This document shows, piece by piece, positions 35,903 to 43,624 of a stretch of 64,000 nt of DNA (position 1 is the stretch's first letter; the number at the start of each line of letters is the position of its first letter). The position numbers and the translations under genes were made by a program. The notes under the pieces were generated by a model that was given only the letters and a program-made list of their open reading frames with translations, ran no database searches and was not told the origin of the DNA. Origin of the DNA: JAENVU01 sp963801105. GTDB lineage: Bacteria > Actinomycetota > Acidimicrobiia > IMCC26256 > JAENVU01. The DNA lies in the NCBI GenBank assembly GCA_963801105.1, contig CAWDDH010000003.1, forward strand, positions 1,302,001 through 1,366,000, read 5' to 3'.

Positions 35903-36654
35903 CCCAACGCGTAGGCGCCGCGCGAATAGCCGAGCAGGCGCTGGAGCCGTTCCGGGAGCTCACGCGCGATCTCGGGTGGCACCGTGAGGTACTGGTTCTC
36001 CTCCTGGCGCAACCACCCGACGCTGTAGGTGATGTTCACACCGACGCGGCTCGCGTGCGATCGGTTCTCGCCGCCGCCGTGGTACAGCGAGCCGACGTAG
36101 AGCAACACCGATCCGCGCTCCATCTCGGCGGGCTCGGTGTCCGCGACCGAGAGCCGGAGCTTGTCGTCCGCGACGTGGCTCCCCGGGACGACGCGCGTCG
36201 CGCCGTTCGCCTCGGTGAAGTCGGTCGCGGCCCAGATCGTGTTGCACTGCACCTGGTAGCCGGTCGGGAAGGTGAAGAAGTCGAAGGCCCACTGGTCGCG
36301 GTGGATCATCTGCGCCGGACCGCCCGGCTCGATGCGGATGAGTTGGGTCAGGTGGAGCTGGTACTGCTGCACGTGCTCGAGCACGCGATCGCAGGTGCCG
36401 AGCACGAGGTCGTCGAGCACGAGCTCGCGGGCCGCGGCCGACCGCGCGACGAGCCCCCCGGTCCGTCGGGTGCGTGGCCCGGCGAACTCGTCGGTTCCGT
36501 AGGGCGTGGCGTCCACGTAGGCGGCCATCTCGTTCTCGACGCGGTCGAGCAGGTCGCCGGGCGCGAGACGGTCGATGACCGCGCACCCGTCCTCGGCGAT
36601 CACCGTCGCGACCTCCTCGGCGGCCGCGGTCGGGGGCAGGTGGCGGACGGTCAT
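35803..36654 (-). CDS. Phytanoyl-CoA dioxygenase (PhyH) family protein
   Basis: 283 residues. Fe(II)/2-oxoglutarate-dependent oxygenase fold: the HxD of the metal triad is in AQMIHRDQWAFDFF, the distal His in GSLYHGGGENRSHASRVGVN, and the 2-oxoglutarate Arg follows. VQCNTIWAATDFTEANGATR and RVVPGSHVADDKLR are typical. It probably hydroxylates a hydrophobic or CoA-linked substrate. The ATG overlaps the stop of the amidohydrolase upstream by 4 bases, so they are co-translated. The 3' end overlaps the PAP2 gene. Confidence 0.9.
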   Translation of the reverse strand: MTVRHLPPTAAAEEVATVIAEDGCAVIDRLAPGDLLDRVENEMAAYVDATPYGTDEFAGPRTRRTGGLVARSAAARELVLDDLVLGTCDRVLEHVQQYQLHLTQLIRIEPGGPAQMIHRDQWAFDFFTFPTGYQVQCNTIWAATDFTEANGATRVVPGSHVADDKLRLSVADTEPAEMERGSVLLYVGSLYHGGGENRSHASRVGVNITYSVGWLRQEENQYLTVPPEIARELPERLQRLLGYSRGAYALGYVDDLRDPLDVLMGRAGTSPSFAPSPVETPSG

Positions 36655-37472
36655 GTGCGGTCCAGCAGCCGTCGCGCGGTCCCGCCGAGGAACTGGGCCA
36701 TGGCGTCGTCGTCGAGCGGGAGGGCGCGCGCCTCGGTGAGCGAGCGCCGCATCGGGAACCACGGCTCGTCGCTGCCCCAGAGCATCCGACCACGGTAGGT
36801 CGAGCTGTTCATGAAGCGCACGAGACCGGGGTCGAGGTACTGCGGCGCGTAGGCCGTGCACGACAGGTAGAGGTTCGGCCACTTGCGCATGTAGTTCATG
36901 AGCAGCTCCTCGTAGGGATGGCCCATGTGCGCGCCGATGACGACGAGGTCGGGGAAGTCGATGAGCACGCCTTCGAGCAGCTCGGGGTGCTGGACGCGTG
37001 ATCGGACCCGTGGCCCGGGGATCCCGACGTTGATGCTCACCGGGATCGCCAGCTCTTCGCAGACCGAGTAGACGGGGTAGTGGCGCGGGTCGTCGATCGC
37101 GACCTGGGTGGCGAGCGGCATCACCCGGACCATGCTGACGCAGGGGTGCTCCTCCACCAGGGTGCGGATCCGCCGGACGTTGCGGGTCGGGCGATCGGGC
37201 GTCGCGAGCCCGAGCGCGACGAGGAACCGGCCCCGGTGCTCCTCGGCGACCGCGATCGCCGCCTCCGCGGTTCGGTCGGTCCCGGCGGTGACGACGCCGG
37301 TGGTCACGCCGAGCTCGTCCATCAGCCCGAGGAGGCCCTCGGCGCCGATGCCGTCGGTCGAGCTGGAGCCGAGGTACCCCGGGATGTTGGCGAACTGCTC
37401 GTTCCCGAGGAACTCCTTCGCCCCCTGCGAGGTCACGAGGTTCACCCAGAGATCGATCACTTCGGGCTTCAT
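36651..37472 (-). CDS. Amidohydrolase-2-like protein lacking the HxH metal motif
   Basis: 273 residues with a TIM-barrel metal-hydrolase pattern: VIDLWVNLVTSQG at the N-terminus, VVIGAHMGHPYEELLMNYM in the middle, LWGSDEPWFPMRRS near the end. The first strand normally carries DxHxH; here it is DLWVN, so two metal ligands are lost. It may use one metal through the remaining His and Asp, or be a non-catalytic relative. It is co-translated with the PhyH oxygenase. A second, larger amidohydrolase lies divergently 130 bases away. Confidence 0.8.
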   Translation of the reverse strand: MKPEVIDLWVNLVTSQGAKEFLGNEQFANIPGYLGSSSTDGIGAEGLLGLMDELGVTTGVVTAGTDRTAEAAIAVAEEHRGRFLVALGLATPDRPTRNVRRIRTLVEEHPCVSMVRVMPLATQVAIDDPRHYPVYSVCEELAIPVSINVGIPGPRVRSRVQHPELLEGVLIDFPDLVVIGAHMGHPYEELLMNYMRKWPNLYLSCTAYAPQYLDPGLVRFMNSSTYRGRMLWGSDEPWFPMRRSLTEARALPLDDDAMAQFLGGTARRLLDRT

Positions 37473-37530
37473 GGACGCGCTCCGGCTCGGTGTCGATGGT
37501 CCTCGGGGCCGAGCGCCGAAGGGCTCTGGC

Positions 37531-37560
37531 TTGGGGAGGTCACGGAACTGACGCTACCGT
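37531..37560 (+). promoter_or_regulatory. Sigma-70-like promoter of the larger amidohydrolase
   Basis: TTGGGG at 37531-37536 and TACCGT at 37555-37560 are separated by 18 bases. The mRNA would start near 37567 and carry a roughly 36-base leader with GGAGG just before ATG 37603. Confidence 0.5.
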
Positions 37561-37563
37561 CAG
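37548..37563. promoter_or_regulatory. Palindrome on the -10 box, probable operator
   Basis: ctgacg-ctac-cgtcag is a perfect 6-4-6 inverted repeat covering the -10 box TACCGT. The half-site matches the palindrome before the acyl-CoA dehydrogenase at 56851, but the spacer is one base longer. A repressor binding here would block the amidohydrolase promoter. Confidence 0.5.
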
Positions 37564-37602
37564 GTGTCGCGACGCGGCAAAGGATCCCGTTTGGAGGCTC
37601 GC

Positions 37603-38811
37603 ATGAGCACGGCCACGACCGACCGCTACACGATCATCTCGGCGGACTGCCACGCGGGTGGGTCGCACCAGCAGTACCGCGAGTTCCTCGAGGCCGAGTG
37701 GCTCGACGAGTTCGACGCCTGGCGGGGCGAGTACGCCAACCCCTTCCGGGACCTCCAGGACGACGGCCGGTCGCGGAACTGGGACGACGAGCGGCGCATC
37801 GCCGACCTCGAGAAGGACGGCCAGGTCGCCGAGGTGACGTTCCCGAACACGGTGCCGCCGTTCTTCCCGACCGGCGCCGTGATCGCCCGGGCGCCCGAGA
37901 ACGCCGAGGACTACCGCCGGCGCTGGGCCGGCCTGCGCGCGCACAACCGGTGGATGGCCGACTGGGTGTCGCGCTATCCCGAGCGGCGTGCCGGTCTCGG
38001 CCAGATCTTCCTCGACGACGTCGACGTGGCGATCGCCGAGGTCGAGTGGATCCACGACCACGGCCTGCGCGGTGGTGTCCTGATCCCCGGCATCCCCGAC
38101 GACGCGGACATCCCGCCGTACTACTCGGACCACTACGACCGGCTGTGGGCCGTGTGCGAGGAGCGCGGCATCCTGCTGGACCACCACACCACGGGCACCG
38201 GCCTGCCCGACTACGGCAAGTACCCGAGCTCGACGCTCCAGTGGATGATCGAGACGGCCTGGTACGCGCACCGACCGTTGTGGCAGCTGCTCATGAGCGG
38301 GGTGTTCGAGCGCTTCCCGAACCTGAAGCTCGTGCTCACCGAGCAGGGCTGCGACTGGATCCCCGGCCTGCTCATGCAGCTCGACGCGTTCCACATGCAG
38401 ATGCAGTCCGGCCGGATCGGCGAGATGAACCTCGCGAACGACATGGTGCTGCCGCTCACCCCGTCGGAGTACTTCGAGCGCAACGTCTGGGTGGGCGTCA
38501 GCTTCCCGGGTGTGCGCGAGACCAAGGCGCTCCGTCGGCTCGGCCTGCACAAGGTGATGTGGGGCTCGGACTACCCGCACAACGAGGGCACGTCGCCGTA
38601 CTCGCGCGAGAGCCTGCGCCGGTCGTTCCACGACTGGACCCCCGAGGACCTGCGCCAGATCCTCTCGGGCACGGCCGCCGATCTCTACGGCTTCGACCTG
38701 TCGGTCCTGGACCCGATCGCGCAGAACGGCGTCGGGCCGACCGTCGAGGAGGTCGCGACCCCGCTCGAGCAGATTCCGAAGAACGCCTTCAGCCCCGCGT
38801 TCTACCGCTGA
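37603..38811 (+). CDS. Amidohydrolase family protein
   Basis: 402 residues from ATG 37603, with GGAGG at 37592 or so. The N-terminal DCHAGGSHQQYREFLE keeps the Asp and first His of the metal motif. HHTTGTG, a TEQGCDW segment (Glu replacing the usual third-strand His) and WGSDYPHNEG complete an ACMS-decarboxylase-like set of sites. Family members cleave C-C, C-N or C-O bonds in aromatic and other catabolism. This may be a decarboxylase or hydrolase of unknown substrate. Transcription probably stops at the hairpin overlapping its stop codon. Confidence 0.88.
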   Translation: MSTATTDRYTIISADCHAGGSHQQYREFLEAEWLDEFDAWRGEYANPFRDLQDDGRSRNWDDERRIADLEKDGQVAEVTFPNTVPPFFPTGAVIARAPENAEDYRRRWAGLRAHNRWMADWVSRYPERRAGLGQIFLDDVDVAIAEVEWIHDHGLRGGVLIPGIPDDADIPPYYSDHYDRLWAVCEERGILLDHHTTGTGLPDYGKYPSSTLQWMIETAWYAHRPLWQLLMSGVFERFPNLKLVLTEQGCDWIPGLLMQLDAFHMQMQSGRIGEMNLANDMVLPLTPSEYFERNVWVGVSFPGVRETKALRRLGLHKVMWGSDYPHNEGTSPYSRESLRRSFHDWTPEDLRQILSGTAADLYGFDLSVLDPIAQNGVGPTVEEVATPLEQIPKNAFSPAFYR

Positions 38812-38843
38812 GCTGAGCCCGGCCGGACCGGCCGGGCTCAGCT
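38811..38843. terminator. Perfect 16-bp dyad between convergent genes
   Basis: agctgagcccggccgg, a single A, then its exact reverse complement, beginning at the last base of the amidohydrolase stop and containing the acyl-CoA dehydrogenase stop. It could end transcription from both sides. No T-tract follows, as is often the case in G+C-rich actinobacteria. Confidence 0.75.
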
Positions 38844-40088
38844 CCCGAAATCCCAACCGGTGCCGTGGCTGAACTGCGCGAGCACGTTCTTGGCGATGAG
38901 GATCCGATGGACCTCGTCCGGGCCGTCGGCGAGCCGCAGCGTGCGGGCGCCCTGGTACATCGCGAAGAGCGGGAGGTCGCCGGAGACCCCGGCCGCGCCC
39001 CACACCTGGATCGCCCGGTCGACCACACGCTCGTAGGCCGCCGGGACGAACACCTTGATCGCGGAGATGTCGGTCCGCGGGTCCATGTCGCTCGCCATCT
39101 TCTCGGCGCAATGGATCGTCATGAGCCGGGCTGCCTGGATGTCGATGACCGAGTCGGCGATGAAGCCCTGGATGAACTGCTTGGTCTGGAGCAGGCCGCC
39201 GTGCACCTCGCGCACGCGGGCCCGCTCGACCATGAGATCGAACGCGCGCCACATCTGCCCAATGGAGTTCATGCAGTGGTACACGCGCCCGGCGCCGAGC
39301 CGGTCCTGCGCGGCCTGGTGCCCGCTCCCGCGGCTGCCGAGCTGGTTGGCGACCGGCACGCGCACGTCCTCGTAGACGATCTCGCAGTGGTCGCTCTCCA
39401 CGCCCCAGACGTTGATGCCGCGCAGGATGTTCACGCCCGGCGCGTCGCGCGGCACGATGATCTGGGTCATGCGCCCATTGGACTCCGGTGCGCCGTCGGG
39501 GTCCTCGGTGCGGCACATGACGATGAAGAAGTCGGCCCGCTTGCCGTTCGAGGTGAACCACTTGTGGCCGTTGATCACCCACTCGTCGCCGTCGCGCCGG
39601 GCCGTCGTGCGCAGGGACCGCGGATCGGAGCCGGCCGCGTCGGGCTCGGTCATCGAGAAGCCGGACTCCAGCTTCCCCTCGATGAGCGGGACGAGCCACC
39701 GCTGCTTCTGCTCCTCGGTGCCGTACTTCACGAGGAGGGTCTGGTTTCCCGAGTTCGGCGCGACGACCCCGAACAGCGCGGCGCCGCCGACGGCGTAGGC
39801 GAGCACCTCGTTCATGTAGGCGAGCTCGAGGAAGTCCAACCCCGCGCCGCCGTACTCGACGGGCAGGTGCGGTGCCCAGAGCCCGGCCTGCTGGACCGCG
39901 TGCTTGACGTGGTTCCGGACCTCGCGCGCCGCCGCGCGGTCGTTCTCGGTCACGCTCGGGTTGATCCGGGACGCCCACAGCAGGTTCTCGTTGGGCAGGA
40001 TCTCGCGGTTGACGATCTCCGCGGTGAGCCCGCGGATCTCGTTGATCCGCTCCGACACCGTCGGGATGGGGGCCACGTTCATCGTCAT
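38838..40088 (-). CDS. Acyl-CoA dehydrogenase (ACAD10/11-like)
   Basis: 416 residues. FAD-dependent desaturase of acyl-CoA. SMTEPDAAGSDPRSL and the FTSNGKRADFFIVMC segment are FAD-site loops, and the end YQGARTLRLADGPDEVHR is the hallmark of the ACAD10/11-type group, which handles long or hydroxylated chains. The preceding GIPDLPL-type middle reads LGAGRVYHCMNSIGQMWRAF. GAGGAG lies 6 bases before the ATG; a -10 TAGGTT sits about 30 bases upstream. Convergent with the amidohydrolase, ending in the shared hairpin. Confidence 0.93.
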   Translation of the reverse strand: MTMNVAPIPTVSERINEIRGLTAEIVNREILPNENLLWASRINPSVTENDRAAAREVRNHVKHAVQQAGLWAPHLPVEYGGAGLDFLELAYMNEVLAYAVGGAALFGVVAPNSGNQTLLVKYGTEEQKQRWLVPLIEGKLESGFSMTEPDAAGSDPRSLRTTARRDGDEWVINGHKWFTSNGKRADFFIVMCRTEDPDGAPESNGRMTQIIVPRDAPGVNILRGINVWGVESDHCEIVYEDVRVPVANQLGSRGSGHQAAQDRLGAGRVYHCMNSIGQMWRAFDLMVERARVREVHGGLLQTKQFIQGFIADSVIDIQAARLMTIHCAEKMASDMDPRTDISAIKVFVPAAYERVVDRAIQVWGAAGVSGDLPLFAMYQGARTLRLADGPDEVHRILIAKNVLAQFSHGTGWDFGS

Positions 40089-40205
40089 GGGGACTCCTCG
40101 ACTCGGGATCGCAACCTATTGTGTGCTCGTGGCACCGGACGTGTCGCGACCGGGATTGGCGATGGGGCACCACACCCGGTGGCAGGGGTGACAGAGGAGG
40201 CAGGG

Positions 40206-40511
40206 ATGTTCGGTTCGGGCCGGCGACGGCGTCGCGAGCGCGACGAGTTCGCGATGCTGCACGCCAAGATCGCGGCGATCCACGGTGACCTGATTCGGCG
40301 GGACGAGGAGCTCATCGGCGTCCTGGACCGCCTCGCGACGGTCGCGGAGCGATCCGAGACGCGGATGGAGGGAGAGCTCTCGCTCGCGTCCGTGTTCCGC
40401 CAGATGTTGGAGGTGCGCGACGCGGGGCAGATCGATCTCGCGACTGGTCCCCGGGTGCTGGGCGGCTCCGTGGAGCCGGTCGGCGCGGACGAGGCGCAGC
40501 TCCGAGCCTGA
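40206..40511 (+). CDS. Small helical protein, unknown
   Basis: 101 residues, with AGAGGAGG about 5 bases before the ATG. A basic start (MFGSGRRRRRERDEF) is followed by two helices with coiled-coil character (AMLHAKIAAIHGDLIRRDEEL, then VLDRLATVAERSETRME) and an acidic tail. No family recognised. It may be a small DNA- or protein-binding factor. It is divergent from the acyl-CoA dehydrogenase by 117 bases. Confidence 0.6.
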   Translation: MFGSGRRRRRERDEFAMLHAKIAAIHGDLIRRDEELIGVLDRLATVAERSETRMEGELSLASVFRQMLEVRDAGQIDLATGPRVLGGSVEPVGADEAQLRA

Positions 40512-40527
40512 GTCCGCTCGCGGTCGG

Positions 40528-41829
40528 TCACGGCGCCGTATGGCTCACCTCGTCGCCGACCGACGACGCCGAGGTCGAGCCCGGCGGCTCCGAGGAGCGC
40601 GACGCCCGATGCGCGCGCCACGTCACTGCGAGGAAGCGGACCGCGGCGTCCACGACCGCGTTGGCGCGCACCGACGCGAACGTGTCGAAGGCGTGCTGCG
40701 CGCCGCGCAGCTCCAGGTAGTACACCGGCTGTTCCGAGATCGCGCGCAGGCGCGCGACGAACTCCCGCGCGTCCAAGACGGGCGCGAGGATGTCGAGTTC
40801 ACCGTGGATGACCAGGAACGGTGGCGCGTCGGGACCGACCTGGTCCATGGGCGATGCGGCGGCCCACGCGGCCGGGTCCTCGTCCGGGTCGGACTTCATC
40901 ACGATGGGGGCGAGGAACTCCGGGATCGTCTCCTCGGGCCACGTGCCGAGCCGGTTGGTGAAGTCGTAGACGCCGTAGAACGGCACTGCGGCCTGGACGG
41001 ACGTGTCGGCGGACTCGAAGCCGGGCTGGTACTCCGGCCGGCCCGCAGTGAGCGCGGTCAGGGCGGTGAGATGGCCACCGGCCGAGCCGCCGCTCACCGC
41101 GACGAACGTCGGATCGATCCCGTAGTCGTCGGCGTGCTCGCGCAGCCAGGCGATGGCGCGCTTCACGTCGACCAGATGATCCGGGAACGTGGCCATCGGG
41201 CTCAGGCGGTAGTCGACATTGACGCACACCCATCCCTGCGCGGCGAGCTCGCGCATCAGCCGCTGACCCTGGAAGTCCTTGAAGCCGATGACCCACCCGC
41301 CGCCGTGGACCTGGACGAGCGCGGGGCGGCGGGGCGCTCCGGGCGCGGGCGGCTCCGCGGGCGCGTGCACGTTGAGCGTCAGGTTGCGCGCGCCGGCCCG
41401 GCCGAAGACCACGTTGCGCTCCATGCGGACCGGTACGTCCTCGGTCGCGGGGTCGGGATCGGGCAGCTCGCGCAGAGCCTCGCGGATCTCGTGACGCGCC
41501 GCGAAGCTGCGGCGCACCGAGATCGCGAGCCCGATCCACGAGCCGACCGTCACGGCGAGTCCGATCCGGCCGGGCCGGCTCCGCAGCGCGCCGCCGGACC
41601 CGAAGCCGGCGGTGGCGAGGATCTGCCAGACGAGATGGAACGGCGCGAGCTCGATCGTGATCCACGACGCGAGGAAGCTCCAGAGGAACAGTGCCCGGCT
41701 CCGGCGTGGCGGACGGAACGCCGTCAGCGTGTAGAGCGCGCCGTTGACGGACACCAGCAGGTAGACCCAGCCGAGGGCCTCGGCGCTCGCTCCGACGCGT
41801 GTGCGACGTACAGCTCCGGATCGGTGCAT
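40528..41829 (-). CDS. Membrane-anchored alpha/beta hydrolase (HSL/BD-FAE-like esterase)
   Basis: 433 residues from ATG 41829, with GGAGG 6 bases upstream. Two to three N-terminal membrane helices (about 17-35, 44-68, 85-105) precede an esterase domain: oxyanion motif VQVHGGGWVIGF, nucleophile in SGGSAGGHLTAL, acidic residue in IHGELDILAP and His in GAQHAFDTF. It is likely a carboxyl-ester hydrolase facing the cytoplasm or membrane surface. The gene lies upstream of the P450 and ferredoxin in the same direction, ending 16 bases from the convergent small gene. Confidence 0.88.
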   Translation of the reverse strand: MHRSGAVRRTRVGASAEALGWVYLLVSVNGALYTLTAFRPPRRSRALFLWSFLASWITIELAPFHLVWQILATAGFGSGGALRSRPGRIGLAVTVGSWIGLAISVRRSFAARHEIREALRELPDPDPATEDVPVRMERNVVFGRAGARNLTLNVHAPAEPPAPGAPRRPALVQVHGGGWVIGFKDFQGQRLMRELAAQGWVCVNVDYRLSPMATFPDHLVDVKRAIAWLREHADDYGIDPTFVAVSGGSAGGHLTALTALTAGRPEYQPGFESADTSVQAAVPFYGVYDFTNRLGTWPEETIPEFLAPIVMKSDPDEDPAAWAAASPMDQVGPDAPPFLVIHGELDILAPVLDAREFVARLRAISEQPVYYLELRGAQHAFDTFASVRANAVVDAAVRFLAVTWRAHRASRSSEPPGSTSASSVGDEVSHTAP

Positions 41830-41992
41830 CCGTCGCCTCCTTGGCCTGGGGAGGCCGAACGTAGCCGTTGCCCCTTCACCCGAGGCCAACCGGCGCCGCC
41901 GCGTGGGGATCTGCACGGCCGTGCATCGACCTCACGCGGCACGAAGAGACGATCCCGTGGCCGGACCCGCGGCCGGGCGGAACTGTCGTCCC

Positions 41993-43207
41993 TCAGGGGA
42001 TGCGCACCGGGATCGTCCGCGGGCCGCGGACCTGGCCGGCCGACCACGTCACGCCGTCGGGGTCGGCCACCTCGAAGTCGGGGTAGTGGGCCAGCCATTC
42101 CTCGAGCGCCACCGTGAGCTCCATGCGTGCGAGGTTCGAGCCCAGACAGCGGTGGATCCCGAGCCCGAACGCGGCGTGACGGTTCTCGGCGCGGTCGATC
42201 ACCACGCGATCAGGGTCGGGGAAAGCCTCCGGGTCGCGGTTCGCGGCCGGGAACGGCAGGAGCAGCCAGTCGCCCTCGTGCATGGGACAACCGTGGAAGT
42301 CGAAGTCCTTCGCGACGAGGCGGGCCATGGTGACGGGCGCGTAAGCGCGGAGGAACTCCTCGACCGCGGTCGGCAGGAGGGAGGGATCCTCGACCAGGCG
42401 GCGTCGGTCCTCGGGGTGGGTGCCGAGGTGCCAGAGGGACGCGCCGATCGCCGACCACGTCGTGTCGATCCCGGCCACCATCAGCAGCACCATGGTCCCG
42501 GCGACGTGGTCGGGCAGGAGCTTCTCCCCGCCGATCTCGGCCTCCAGCAGGAACGTCGTCAGATCGTCCTGCGGATGCTCGAGGTGCTCGATGATGCGCG
42601 CGTCGATGTACTCGCCGATCTCGTTCTGATCCTGGAGCGCCTGGCGCTCTTCGGCCGGCATGTCGACGTCCTCGATGATCAGGTGGATGAACCGGCGGAA
42701 GATGTCGGCGTCCTCCTGGGGGAACCCGAGCATCTTCACGATCACGCGCACCGGGATGTGCTGCGCGAAGTCGACCGCGGCGTCGAAGGTGTCCTTGCCG
42801 TCCGTCTCGGCGAGCAACTCACGGCACAGCTCGCGGGTGAACGGCTCCAGCGCCGCGATGGGTTTGGGCGCGAACGCGGGGAGGAGGAGGCGGCGCGCCT
42901 CCTGGTGGAACGGCGGGTCCGAGGTGATCGGTGGCGCGATGCCGATCGGTGCGGGAAGGTCGAGCGGGCCGGGCCGGGTCTCGCTCACGATCACGCTGCG
43001 CGACGTGAAGTGGTCGGTGTCGTACGCGACCTCGGCGATGTCGTCGTGGCGCACCGGGAGCCACACGCCGCCGTACCGGTCAGAGTGGGAGACCGGGCAG
43101 GACTCGCGCAGCTCGTCCCAGATCGGGTACGGGTCGGCGACCCAGCCGGGATCGGTGTGGTCGAAGTCGGTGGCCCAGTCGCGAACGGGAGGATGGTGGG
43201 CGCTCAT
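41993..43207 (-). CDS. Cytochrome P450
   Basis: 404 residues, soluble bacterial type. The I-helix oxygen site is AGIDTTWSA, the K-helix ExxR is EEFLR, and the haem loop FGLGIHRCLGSNLAR carries the axial Cys. The N-terminal region PYPIWDELRESCPVSHSDRY is typical of actinobacterial CYPs. The substrate is unknown. It starts 5 bases after the ferredoxin, its likely electron donor. A TTTCACC-free start: ATG at 43207. Confidence 0.95.
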   Translation of the reverse strand: MSAHHPPVRDWATDFDHTDPGWVADPYPIWDELRESCPVSHSDRYGGVWLPVRHDDIAEVAYDTDHFTSRSVIVSETRPGPLDLPAPIGIAPPITSDPPFHQEARRLLLPAFAPKPIAALEPFTRELCRELLAETDGKDTFDAAVDFAQHIPVRVIVKMLGFPQEDADIFRRFIHLIIEDVDMPAEERQALQDQNEIGEYIDARIIEHLEHPQDDLTTFLLEAEIGGEKLLPDHVAGTMVLLMVAGIDTTWSAIGASLWHLGTHPEDRRRLVEDPSLLPTAVEEFLRAYAPVTMARLVAKDFDFHGCPMHEGDWLLLPFPAANRDPEAFPDPDRVVIDRAENRHAAFGLGIHRCLGSNLARMELTVALEEWLAHYPDFEVADPDGVTWSAGQVRGPRTIPVRIP

Positions 43208-43211
43208 GGGG

Positions 43212-43406
43212 TCACTCCGTGATCGTGATCGCGTATTCGGGGCAGTTGGCGGCACCCGCCCGGGCCCCGTCCTCGAGTTCGGGGGGCAGGTCGCCCTCGA
43301 TCTTCACGGAGGCGAAGCCGAGGTCGTCGACGTCGAAGACGTCCGGGGCCAGGGCGTAGCAGCGGTTGTGGCCCTGGCACTTCTCGCTGTCCACCGTCAC
43401 CCGCAT
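43212..43406 (-). CDS. [3Fe-4S] ferredoxin
   Basis: 64 residues. The cluster motif is CQGHNRC, then CP in AANCPEYAITI, i.e. CxxHxxC...CP: three Cys plus a His in the variable position, as in mycobacterial P450-partner ferredoxins. It passes electrons from a reductase to the P450 that follows. GAGGAG is 8 bases upstream of the ATG. The divergent flavoprotein gene at 43625 could supply a reductase, though it belongs to the CoA-disulfide reductase type. Confidence 0.92.
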   Translation of the reverse strand: MRVTVDSEKCQGHNRCYALAPDVFDVDDLGFASVKIEGDLPPELEDGARAGAANCPEYAITITE

Positions 43407-43446
43407 GGTGTCGCTCTCCTCGCCGGGACCGTCGGGACTGTTCTAC

Positions 43447-43528
43447 ACCTCGGATCGAGGCGGCGCCGTGTGAGCACCGTCACACCGGTGGAGGGTCCTC
43501 GGCCCCTTGATCGTCCGACCTCGGATCG
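43447..43528. repeat. Two direct copies of acctcggatcg in a divergent promoter region
   Basis: acctcggatcg occurs at 43447-43457 and 43518-43528, 71 bases apart. The first copy is part of a small palindrome cctcg-gat-cgagg (43448-43460). They lie between the ferredoxin/P450 and flavoprotein starts and may be operator sites. Confidence 0.4.
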
Positions 43529-43624
43529 TGCGCGGCGGCCTCGTGGGGCGGGATACTCGGGAACGATCCCTCGAGACCGGAGCCCTGCCGTGACCCATCG
43601 ATGCGCGAGCCACGAGGAACGGTC

